A DNA stretch of 64,000 nt from positions 6,875,962 to 6,939,961 of the forward strand of contig NC_087190.1 of the NCBI RefSeq assembly GCF_035594125.1. Reading direction: 5' to 3'. Under the pieces are notes generated by a model. That model saw nothing but the letters and a program-made list of their open reading frames with translations. It was not told the origin of the DNA and made no database searches. The position numbers and the translations under genes are program-made. This stretch comes from Scylla paramamosain. Lineage: Eukaryota > Arthropoda > Malacostraca > Decapoda > Portunidae. Of this stretch, positions 35,290-45,648 are shown in pieces. Each line of letters starts with the position of its first letter. Position 1 is the stretch's first letter.

Positions 35290-35556
35290 AGTTTAGTTAA
35301 GACCGGCGTAACATCGAAGATCATATGCCAGAGAGAAACAGAAGTGGAAGAAATTACAGTTGAGGAGGACAGGGCAAACGGGAAACGGGTCACAGCCCCC
35401 CAAATTACACCAGGTACTCATTTCACTTCTTGGGTGGACAGAGGGTTAGGGCTTACGGAAAAATTGCCTAAAATAATTCCACTCCACCGGGATTCGAACC
35501 CGAGCTCTCTCAGTTATGAGCCGAGCGTCATAATCACTAGACCACGGAGCACCCTC
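35290..35556 (-). mobile_element. tRNA-derived SINE
   Basis: The head (35,485-35,556, minus strand) resembles a tRNA: A-box-like TGGTCTAGTGATTATGAC, an anticodon-stem pair CTCGG/CTGAG around a loop containing CAT, and a perfect B box GGTTCGAATCC. The acceptor stem pairs badly, so it is not a functional tRNA. The body continues with CTGTCCACCCAAGAAGTGAA and GAGTACCTGGTGTAATTTGG, wording typical of invertebrate tRNA-SINEs. It sits between exons 2 and 3 of the MULE gene. Confidence 0.75.
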
Positions 35557-35685
35557 AAGCGACTGAATGAAAGTAGTAATGCTCTTTATATTGGCATATG
35601 CAATGGTCAGTTGTTCCCTTGGGGAATTAACATAAGATCACACAAAAGAGTCTGTTTAGCTTTTTTTTTTTTTTTATTTAAAGTA

Positions 35686-35890
35686 TTCGTACTAACTACA
35701 CTATTAAGAAGACTATTCCAGGTGTCCACTACTCTATTTACCAAACCAGTTTTAACCAATATCTCTTCTAAAACGAAATTTATCCAACTTAAAACCGTTG
35801 ATTCTAGTTCTGTCTTGACTATCTACCAATTATCAAAACTGCTTATATTGCTCTTATTGATACTCTTGAACCATTTCAATTCCTCAGTCA
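35686..35890 (-). mobile_element. CR1-like LINE 3' fragment (LINE-C relative)
   Basis: On the plus strand TACTAACTACACTATTAAG...CCACTACTCTATTT...AACCAGTTTTAACC tracks the 3' coding end of LINE-C at 44,640-44,800 (SNNVVSARTLESFKRRL region), with much divergence. Confidence 0.65.
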
Positions 35891-35908
35891 TGTAGGCATT
35901 TTGCAGTT

Positions 35909-35988
35909 TCCAACATTCTCTTATGCTATTATGTTATCATTTAGGTGTAATGTTCACACTGTTACCTGTTAATTTTGTTACTTAAACT
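35909..35988 (+). repeat. Inverted repeat, left arm (80 bp)
   Basis: CCAACATTCTCTTATGCTAT through TGTTACTTAAAC is the near-perfect reverse complement of 36,848-36,928. The two arms bracket MULE exons 1 and 2. Confidence 0.9.
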
Positions 35989-36038
35989 ACGACTACATGT
36001 ACGAGTAAACTCCCGTACTTAGGGTTAATCGGTGGAAC

Positions 36039-36371
36039 TTATTTGCTCAGTTGTACAGGTATTCCTTTAACAGTCAAATTAAGTTGTGCTGGACAATGTG
36101 TGTTCTTAGATGAAGTTTTCTGATTGGCTGTCACTGAACGTGGCAATGTCTTGTGCTGGCATCGATAGAAGATTATGAAAAGGTTCGCCTTACCACTTGT
36201 AGGCTTTGTTGCTTCTACCCGGAGATTAACCTGACTAATCTTTTGGTATTGTTTGATCCAAGTTCTAGCATTTTCTTCAGTGTCAATGGCTATTCTGAAC
36301 TCTGCTTCATATCCCTTGTCCACGATTTGATGCTTGCAAATGTGATAATCATAACCAGTTGGTAAGGAATC
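36039..36371 (-). CDS. MULE transposase exon 2: zinc-binding N-terminal region
   Basis: Opens after acceptor GCTTGTTGCAG| with DSLPTGYDYHICKHQIVDKG. It continues to FIIFYRCQHKTLPRS and NTHCPAQLNLTVKG, a Cys/His pattern typical of MULE FLYWCH/FAR1-like domains. The 3' donor is unclear; the frame stops at 36,039. A GTAC after GIP would be out of phase with exon 3, so sequence here may have been altered by the nearby inverted-repeat insertion. Confidence 0.7.
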   Translation of the reverse strand, partial: DSLPTGYDYHICKHQIVDKGYEAEFRIAIDTEENARTWIKQYQKISQVNLRVEATKPTSGKANLFIIFYRCQHKTLPRSVTANQKTSSKNTHCPAQLNLTVKGIPVQLSK

Positions 36372-36538
36372 CTGCAACAAGCATGTAGAGTACAATAATA
36401 GGTAGCAATTACTTGCTGGATTCTAATATTCTGAACCAAAATTTCAGAAATCAGAAGCATCTGATAGAACTGATAATCAACAGAGCATATAAAAATTACT
36501 CTTCTTAGTTATGTATTAAGCAACTGCAGAAAACTTAC

Positions 36539-36649
36539 ATATAGGTCTGGGTAACTCTTTATGGAAATATCTTCATTTTTCCCCTTTGAACTGTCGAAAT
36601 CACACAGATTTATAGACGCATCCATAGTTGATGACTTAGAAGGATGCAT
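36539..36649 (-). CDS. MULE gene exon 1 (probable)
   Basis: Reads MHPSKSSTMDASINLCDFDS and then KGKNEDISIKSYPDLY up to donor TAT|GTAAGT at 36,538. Joined to exon 2 it stays in phase (DLY-DSLPTG). Starts at 36,649 or 36,625 are equally possible. Assignment rests on phase and position only. Confidence 0.5.
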
Positions 36650-36847
36650 GTCAAGTTTCGATGACGAGTGTACCGTCTGTGCGTACCGTCCTCGTTAGCA
36701 GATGGTACAGTCTACTTGGGGAGAGACAAATCCAGAGGTTGAACTGTCGCTATAATAAATAACATATTTCCATTTAATGTAATTCATGTAAAGGTGTTAT
36801 GAAGGTAAGGCAGTTAAGATGTAAAACTTGAATACGTATTTTAACCT

Positions 36848-36928
36848 TTGTGTAAGTAACAAAATTAACAGGTAACAGTGTGAACATTACACCTAAATGA
36901 TAACATAATAGCATAAGAGAATGTTGGC
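36848..36928 (-). repeat. Inverted repeat, right arm (80 bp)
   Basis: Near-perfect reverse complement of 35,909-35,988, differing at only one or two bases in about 78. No clear target-site duplication is seen outside either arm. Confidence 0.9.
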
Positions 36929-36930
36929 AT

Positions 36931-37096
<166 letters not shown>

Positions 37097-37099
37097 AGT

Positions 37100-38090
37100 C
37101 CCACGCCTGAAATTCATGTCAATGTGGCAAAAAGGATCATATTCCTCAAGCCCCTCGTCACCTCCATGGTCACATTCCTACTTTTCAGAATCCTACCAAG
37201 TGCTCCTATAGCACTCATACATTTCAAAGCCCTAGTCCTTATTTCACCACCTTTCTCTCTATGCTTACCTAACGCTGTCCCAAGATACTTGAACTCGTTA
37301 TACCAACTTCCATTTTCTCTTCACCCATCACTATATCTCACAACTCTGTGTCTGACATATTCGCTCTAAGAGTATGGCGTTCATACCTCCACAACCTCGA
37401 TCCCTCTCCTCTGAAACACCATCAGCTTACTTTTCACTCAGTTTCCTTCTTACTCGTAGGCACCCAATAGATAGACTATTCCATAAAGCTTCCCTATCTA
37501 ACATATCATGTGCCTCCTTCGGATCCATGAAGACTGATTATAATTTTTTACCCTCTCCTAGATACTCCTCCACGATCATCTTAATTGCAAGTATCTCATC
37601 CACGCAACCCTTCCTTTTTTTCTGAAACCGCCTTCCTCCTTACTCACCTGTGTTATTCCCAATAGCTACCATTTCAGTCTGTGTTCTCCAAGAAACTTTC
37701 CCATTATAATCCATTATAAGCTACTGCACTTACTCATACTACCTGTACTTTTGTAGAGAGGCACAATTATTGCCTTCCTCCACTCCTATGAAACTTCTTT
37801 CTGCCACCAAACAACTTTACACATCAGGAACATCCACTCTACCACTATGTTTCCTCTATACAGTACTTAAATATTTCTGGAGTTGTTCCATCAGTACCTA
37901 CAGTTTTACATCATAACCTAGATATTTTCTCTACTTTTGCTCTCTCAATCTTCTTCTCCACACAAGCTCACTTTCTATACCTGCTCCCATACCCATACTT
38001 GATACAGTACTTAGCTTCCTCAGTGGTGTTCGGACTCGCATTCCTTAAAAATTTTAGAGGATTCTTCCATACTCCAGTGTCCAGCCACTT
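37100..38090 (-). mobile_element. RTE-like LINE polymerase remnant
   Basis: The minus strand gives broken words resembling the widespread RTE-type reverse transcriptase, such as EALWNSLSIGCLRVRRKLSE, KLMVFQRRGIEVVE and WTPYS, in several frames with stops. A remnant of the upstream part (EVAGHWSMEESSK) is near 38,075. The element is heavily decayed, and no motif C could be placed with confidence. Confidence 0.55.
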
Positions 38091-38122
38091 CTACTTCACC
38101 ACCTACAAGCCTACCATGTTAT

Positions 38123-38125
<3 letters not shown>

Positions 38126-38202
<77 letters not shown>
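38126..38202. repeat. (CT)n microsatellite at the satellite border
   Basis: A pure CT tract of 77 bp between the RTE-like remnant and the first satellite monomer. Confidence 0.97.
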
Positions 38203-38203
<1 letters not shown>

Positions 38204-40803
38204 AACGAAGTGACATTACCAGAAAAGTGTCTTTTCAGTGTTTTCAACCTGTCATATACAAAAACGCCAAAATGCATGCAATTAACCCTATATAAGAAAC
38301 AAACCGATATGATAAGAAACGTATATTAAACCAGGTACCTTATATAATGAAATAAAGCAATATTATCAGACACGTTTATTATCAGTGTTTTTGAGATTCT
38401 TACATACAAAAGTCGTAAAACCCGTGAATCGCACTCCATATGGAGATACAGAACATTACCATCAATGTGTGTTTTGAGTGTTTTTCATAATGTTTCGTAC
38501 CAATACACGAAAATGCATGCAAAGCACTTTACATGGGGAAACGAAACGACATTTCTAGATAGGTGCCTTTTCAGTGTTTTTCAGCTTTTTAGGCACAAAA
38601 ACGCATGGGAAGCACAGTTTATTGGAATACAAAACAACATTACTAATAACGTGTTTTTTGAGTGTTTTTGAGCTTCTTAAGTAACAAAATGCTAAAATGC
38701 ATGCAAACGTCCGCATATAGGGAAACGAAAGGATATTATGAGAAACGTGCATAATGAATGTTTTTCAGCTTATTAGGTACACTATGGAGACACAGAATGA
38801 CATTACCAAAAACGTGCATTTTGAGTGTTTTTCTCATTGTTAGGGACCAAAACACCAAAATGCATGCATAGTACTGTATATGGAGAAACGAAAATACATT
38901 AACTGAAATGTGTCTTTTTAGTGTTTTTTTTTTTTTTTTTTTTTATTTATTTTTTTTTTTTTACGTTTTAGGCACCAAAACGCTAATATACATGGAAAGC
39001 ACTTGATACTGGAAAACAAAACGTTACCAAAAAACGTTTATTTTCAGTGTTTAGGAGCTTCTTACGTACGAAAACGCTAAAATGCATGGAAATTGCATGC
39101 ATTATTTTATGGAGAAACAGAATAACATTACCAAAAATGTGTATTTTGATTTTTTTAACATTGTTAGTAACAGAAACGTCAAATTCCATACAAAGAACCC
39201 TATATGATAAAAAAAAAAAAAAATATCAGAAACATGTATTATGAATGTTCTTAAGATTTTTAGGTACGAAAAGGCAAATACGCGAAAATAACACTGTATA
39301 TGGAGAAACAGAACAGCATTACCAAAAAAAAGTAAATTATGTGTTTTTCACATTGATAGGTACCAAGAGGCGAAAATTCATGCAAAGAACTTTATATGGG
39401 GAAACGAAACGATATTAGTAGAAGTATGTCTTTTTAGTAGAAACATGTATTTTTTAGCGTTTTAGGCACCAGAACGCTAAAATGCATGACAAGCACGTTA
39501 TTTTGGAAAACAAAACATTAAGAAAAGGTGTCATTTGTGTGTTTTTTGAGCTTCTTACGTACCAGAACACTAAAACTCATGGAAAACTCCCATTATGGAG
39601 AATCAGAATAATATTACCAAAAATATGCATTATGAGTGTTTTTGAGTTTGCTAGGTACAGAAACAGCTAAATGCATGCAAAATACCCTATATGGTGAAAC
39701 AAAACGATGTTACAAGAAAGACTATCATGTATGTTACTGACCGTCTTAGGTAACAAAACGCTAAAACGGGTGAATAGCACTCTATATGTAGAAACAGAAC
39801 ATTAACAAAAAAAACGTGTGTCTTGAGTGTTATTCACATTGTTAGGTGCTAAAACGCCAAAATGCATGCAAAGTATCATATATATAATAACGAAAAGACA
39901 TTAAGAGAAAAGTGTATTATGAGTGATTTTGAGCTTGTTCAAAATACAAAAAAAATCATAAATAGCACTCAATATGGAGAAACAGAACATTATTAAAAAC
40001 TTGCATTTTGAGTGTTTTTCGCATTGTTAGGTACCAAAACACTCAAATGTATGCAAAGCACCCTTTATGGTGAATTGAAACCTGATTTCCAGAAAAAAAT
40101 GTCTTTTGAGTGTCTTTTTGAGCGTGTTAGGCACCAAAACACTAAAAAGTATGGGAATAAAAAAAGAAAAAGAAAAAGAAAATGTGTCTTTTAAATGTTT
40201 TTATTTGTTCACGCACCAAAACGCTAAAACTCGTGTAAAACACCATTTATAAAGATCACAATAAATTTAAGAAAAACGTATATTTTCAGTGTTTTTGAGC
40301 TTGCTACGTACAAAACTGTCAAAATATACTGAAAGAACACTATATGGGGAAATAAAAGAACATTACGAGAAACGTGTATTAGGAGTATTTTTTTTTAGCT
40401 TCTTAGTTATTAAAACGCTAAAACCCATGAATAGCTCTTTATATGGAGAAACCAAACAACATTACTAAAAACAAGTATTTTTGAGTATTTTTTGTTTTTA
40501 CATTATTAGGTATAAAAACGCCAAAATGCATACAAAGTCCCTTATATAGGAAAACGAAACGACATTACAAGAAACGTCTCTTCTGAGTATTTTTTTTTTT
40601 TTTTTTGTGCATGTTCGACAACAAACCGCTAAAAAGCATGGAAAGCACACTATATGGAAAAACAAAACAACATTAGAAAAAATGTCTTTTTTTTTATTTT
40701 ATATAGCGACTTACGTACCAAAACGCTTAAACGCATGCAAAGCACCCTTTACAGACACAAAATAACTACCAAAAACAAGTATTTTCGCTGTTTTTTTAAT
40801 TTG

Positions 40804-41083
<280 letters not shown>

Positions 41084-42554
41084 GAACAATATTACCATAA
41101 ACGTGTATTTTCCATGTTTTTCATAGTTGTGTCATATCGGGAAAATGCATACAAAGTACCATATATGGGGAAACGAAAAGTCATTAAGAGAAACGTGTAT
41201 TATGAGTGTTTTTGAGATTCTTAGTTACCAAAACGCTAAAATGAATAGCAGGCTATAAGGAGAAACAGTGCAACATTAGCAAAATCTTGTAATGTTGTTG
41301 TAATGTTGCTTTGTATTTTGAATGTTTTTGAGACTTTAATGTACAAAAACGCTATAATGCATCCCAAAAAACATATATGAAGGCATGAAAAGACGTTACG
41401 AGAAATGTATTGTGAGAGTTTTTTTATTTATTTATTTATTTTTTTTTTTATAGGTAATAAAACGCTCAATCGCAAGTAGAGAACTCTATATAGAGAAAGA
41501 GAACAACATTACCAAAGCGTGTATTTTGAGTGCATTTTACATTGTAAGATGCCATAACGCCATAATAGATGCAAAGAACCCTATGTGGGGAAATTAAACG
41601 AAAACCGTGTTTTTTTAGTTTTTATGAGCGTGTTAGGGAACAAAACGCTAAAAAAAAAAAAAAAACATGGAAAGCACTCTATATGGAAAAAGAAAACAAG
41701 AGTACGAAAAACTTGTCATTTGAGTGTTTTTAGCTACTTAGGTAACAAAACGCTAAAAATGGATGGAAAACACTCTTTATGGAGAAACACAATAACATTA
41801 CCAAAAACAAGTATTTTTTAATGTTTTTGAGATTGTTACGTACAAAACACCAAAATGCATGGAAAGTACCCTATGATGGGAAACGAAAGGACTTAACGAG
41901 AAACGTGTACCTATTATGAGTGTTTTTGAGCTTCTTGGGTACCAAAACTCAAAAACGCATGAATAGCACTCTATATGGAGAAACAGAAAAATGTGTATTT
42001 TATATGTATTTCACATCGTTAGGTACCAAAACATGAAAATGCACGCAAAACACCCTATATGAGAAAAGAAACGATATTCCCAATAATGTGTCTTGTGAGC
42101 CTCAGGCACGAAAAAAGATAAAAAAAAAAAAAAAACGTGAAAAACACCTTATACAGGAATACAAAACATTACAAAAAAGTCTTTTTCAGTGTTCTTGAGT
42201 TATATGCGAATTAAAACGTTAAAAAGCATAAAAAATATCTTCTATGGAGAAAGAAAATACCAAATTCAAGTATTTCGAGTATTTATTTTTTACCATGTTA
42301 CGTAGAAAAAGAAAAAAAAAACGTAAAAGTAGAAAGTACTTTATATCGGGAAACGAAAAACTATTACGAGAAACTCGTATTATGAATGTTTTTTGAGTTT
42401 CTTAGGTACCCAAACGCAAAAATGTGTTAATACCACTTCATATGGAGAAACAGAGCAACATTACCAAAAACATGTAATTTGAATGTTTTTCACATTTTTA
42501 GTTATCAAAACGCCAAAATGCATTCAAGCCTCTAACATGGTTAAACGAAAAAAA

Positions 42555-42844
42555 GGATCACCTGAAGATCCGCCACCCCACAGGGATCACCTGAAGATCC
42601 GCCACCCCAGACTCTCTCACTTGGTTAGGTTAGGTTAGGTTAGGTTAGGTTAGCCTAACCTAACCTAACCTAACCTAACCTAACAACATGAACGCATTAA
42701 AAAACTGAGTGGATATAAAAACTGCAGAAAAAAGTTTACTTCATTAAAAGTATGGGATCACCTGAAGATCCGCCACCCCAGATTGTCTCACCTGAAGATC
42801 TGCCACCCCGAGTGCGGCTGGGGTGGCGGATCTTCAGGTGATCC
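42555..42844. mobile_element. Foldback/MITE-like element, 290 bp, carrying TTAGG repeats
   Basis: It opens with GGATCACCTGAAGATCCGCC (26-bp word to 42,580) and closes with the exact reverse complement (42,819-42,844). Extra copies of the word lie at 42,584-42,609 and 42,755-42,780, and a variant at about 42,788. It interrupts satellite DNA. No coding capacity and no convincing target duplication. The superfamily is unknown. Confidence 0.75.
42623..42684. repeat. Head-to-head interstitial telomere-like repeats, (TTAGG)n-(CCTAA)n
   Basis: About six GGTTA units meet about six CCTAA units at 42,653/42,654. TTAGG is the usual arthropod telomere repeat. It lies inside the foldback element, so an origin as element sequence is more likely than chromosome fusion. 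Confidence 0.9.
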
Positions 42845-44493
42845 AAGCATTGAAATCACCCTATATGGGAATACAAAACAACTTTATGAAAAACGTGTCT
42901 TTTGAGTGTTTTTTTTTTTAATATCTTACGTACAAAAACACAAAAACACATCCAAAACACTCTTTATGAAGAAACAGAATAACAATACAAAAAATAAATA
43001 ATTTGAGAGTTTTTGATCTTGTTACGCACGAAAAACCCAAAATTGCATGCAAAGTACCATATATGGGGAAACAAAAAAAACATTACGTAGATAAACGCCA
43101 AAATGCATGCAAAGTACCCTATATAAAAACGAAAAAACGTTACGAGAAGCGTGCATTATTAATGGTTTTCAGCTTCTTAGGTACCATAACGATGAAACGC
43201 ATAAAAAGCACTCTATATGGAGAAACAACAACATTACCAAGAGTGTGTATTTTAAGTGCATTTCACATTATTAGATTAAATTCTTAGATACTAAAACGCG
43301 AGAATTCGTTGAATAACAATCTATATGGAGAATCAGAATAATATTGCCAAAAACGTGTATTTTGTTTTTTACATTGTTAGGTACCGAAAAGCTAAAATAC
43401 ATGCAAAGCATGTATTTTAGCTTTTCTGTACTTATTTTTTTTCCAGAAACGTGTATTTTTAGTGTTTTAGGCACCAAAACAATAAAAATGCTTGGAAAGT
43501 ACCCTATTTTGGACTAGAAAAAAACTTTACCAAAAAAGTTTTTTGTGTGTTTTTGAGCTTTTTACGTACGAAAATGCTAAAACTCCTAGAAAACACTCAT
43601 TATTGAGTAAAAGATAACACCATAAATGTGTATTATGAATGTTTTTGAGTTTTTAGGTACAAAAACGGCAAAATGCATGAAATGTATCTTATACGGTGAA
43701 ACAGCGATATTTGTGTGTGTTTTTGAGCTTTTTACGTACGAAAATGCTAAAACTCATGGAAAACACTCATTATTTAGTAAAAGAATAGCACCATAAATGT
43801 GTATTATGAATGTTTTTGAGTTTGTTAGGTACAAAAACGGCAAAATGCATGAAATGTACCTTATATGGTGAAACAACGATATTACCATAAACATGTATTA
43901 TGAATGTTATTGACCTTAGGAAAAAAAAAAAAATAAATAAATAAACACTCAATAGAATTAAATATGCAGAAACAGAATAAATTTACCAAAAAACGTGTGT
44001 TATGAGTGTTAGTAACATTGGTATATACGAAAACTCGAAAATTCATGCAAAATATCCTATATGGATTAACAAAAGGACATTTAAAAAAAAAATTGCATTA
44101 TCAGTTGTCCAGGTTTTCAGGTTCCAAAACGCAAAAACACTTCAAAACCATTATATGTGGAGAAACAGAACATTACCAAAAACGCGTATTTTGAGTTTTT
44201 TTTTTTTTTTTTTTTTTGCATTGTTAGGTACCAAACTTCCAAAAAGCGTGCAAAGCACCCTATATGAGGAAAATAAACGACATTTCAAGAAACATATATT
44301 CTCATAAGAAATGCATGCCTTGCATACATTTTGACATTTTTCTACGAAACAAGCTCAAAACACCTAAAATCCACGTTTTTAGTCAAATGTTCCTCCGTAA
44401 CTTTTTTTTTTTTTCCATGCGTTTCATCGTTTCAGTACGTAAGTAGCTCAAAGGCACAAAAAACAGACGTCTTTGGTAATGTTCTTTGGTTTA

Positions 44494-45648
44494 CATAAGA
44501 ACATAAGAAATAAGGGAAGCTGCAAGAAGCGACCAGGCTTACACGTGGCAGTCCCTGTATGAAACACACCTACCTATTTCCATCTGTTATCCCCATCCAT
44601 AAACTTGTCTAATCTTCTCTTAAAGCTCTCTAGTGTCCTAGCACTAACTACATTATTACTGAGTCCGTTCCACTCATCTACCACTCTATTTGAGAACCAA
44701 TTTTTTCCTATCTCCTTCCTAAACCAAAAATTTTCAAGCTTGAACCCGTTATTTCTTGTTCTACCCTGGTTGCTGATCCTAAGAATTTTGCTCACATCTC
44801 CCTTGTTATAACCCTTATACCACTTAAAGACTTCTATCAGGTCCCCTCTTAACCTACGTCTCTCTAGAGAATGTAAATTTAACAGCTTCAACCTCGCCTC
44901 GTAAGGAATACTCCTCATCCCCTGTATCCTTTTAGTCATTCTCCTCTGTACTGATTCTAATAGACCTATATCTTTCCTGTAATGTGGGGACCAGAACTGC
45001 ACAGCGTAGTCTAGATGAGGTCTGACCAGCGCCAAGTATAACTTTAATATTACTTCCGGTCTTCTACTTTTAACACTCCTAAAAATGAATCCTAGTACCC
45101 TATTTGCCTTGTTTCTGGCTTCTATGCATTGTTTCCCTAGACGGAGTTCGGAGCTAACTGTAACTCCTAAATCTTTCTCGTACCCTGTACCTACCAGAGT
45201 TTGGTTGTTTAATGTGTACCTATTGTGTGGGTTTCCTCTACCTACGCTAAGCACTTTGCATTTATTGATATTAAATTGCATTTGCCATCTATCCGTCCAT
45301 TCATTCATTCTATCTAAGTCTGCCTGCAAGGCGATGGCATCCGATTCTGACCTAATTAATCTACCTATCTTTGTGTCATCCGCAAATTTACTAACATCAC
45401 TACTAATTCCACTATCCAAGTCATTGATATATATTAGAAATAACAATGGCCCTAATACTGATCCCTGTGGCACCCCACTAATTACATGACCCCACTCGGA
45501 TTTAGAGCCGTTTATTACCACTCTGTCGCCTGTTACCAAGCCATGACCCTATCCAGCCTAACACCTTCCCATCTATCCCGTGTGCCCTAACCTTTCTCAG
45601 GAGCCTTTGATGGGGTACCTTGTCAAATGCTTTACTAAAGTCCAGAGG
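44494..45648 (-). mobile_element. LINE-C: 5'-truncated CR1-like non-LTR element with empty paralogous site
   Basis: Flanks are TTCTTTGGTTT (left) and GGTTTGCTATATAGGG (right). The paralogous satellite block at about 55,998 reads TTCTTTGGTTTGCTATATAG with nothing inserted, so the element with a 5-bp target duplication (GGTTT) is defined precisely. The 3' end on the minus strand is TTCTTATGTTCTTATG, an octamer repeat like those ending CR1 elements. It retains reverse transcriptase from motif A onward. Confidence 0.9.
44574..45648 (-). pseudogene. LINE-C reverse transcriptase and C-terminal region
   Basis: Begins at motif A LDFSKAFDKVPHQRLL (about 45,640) in one frame and shifts near 45,537 to the main frame (44,574-45,539, 321 aa). 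Motif B is SGVPQGSVLGPLLF and motif C is KFADDTKIG. The C-terminal SVQRRMTKRIQGMR, LHSLERRRLRGDLIEVFKWY and FFSNRVV-like (WFSNRVVDEWN) words are typical of the CR1 group. Endonuclease and palm N-terminus are absent. Only the one frameshift was seen, so the insertion is not very old. Confidence 0.88.

Larger units (their letters stand above)
33331..36649 (-). mobile_element. MULE transposase gene with introns, invaded by other repeats
   Basis: Four minus-strand exons are recognisable: 36,539-36,649, about 36,039-36,371, 34,879-35,151 and about 33,413-34,700. They give an N-terminal FLYWCH/FAR1-like zinc region, a DDE transposase core and a SWIM finger, the usual MULE order. A SINE, a CR1-like fragment and an inverted-repeat arm occupy the space between exons 2 and 3. 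A frameshift near 33,495 breaks the last exon, and LINE-B starts just past it at 33,322. No MULE terminal repeats could be fixed. Confidence 0.75.

Noticed and set aside
35485..35556. Functional tRNA-Met (CAT) gene
   Set aside because: B box and anticodon arm look good, but the acceptor stem has several mismatches and a SINE body follows directly.
42623..42684. Telomere-telomere fusion site
   Set aside because: The repeats are short and lie inside a 290-bp element with its own inverted ends, surrounded by the same satellite on both sides.
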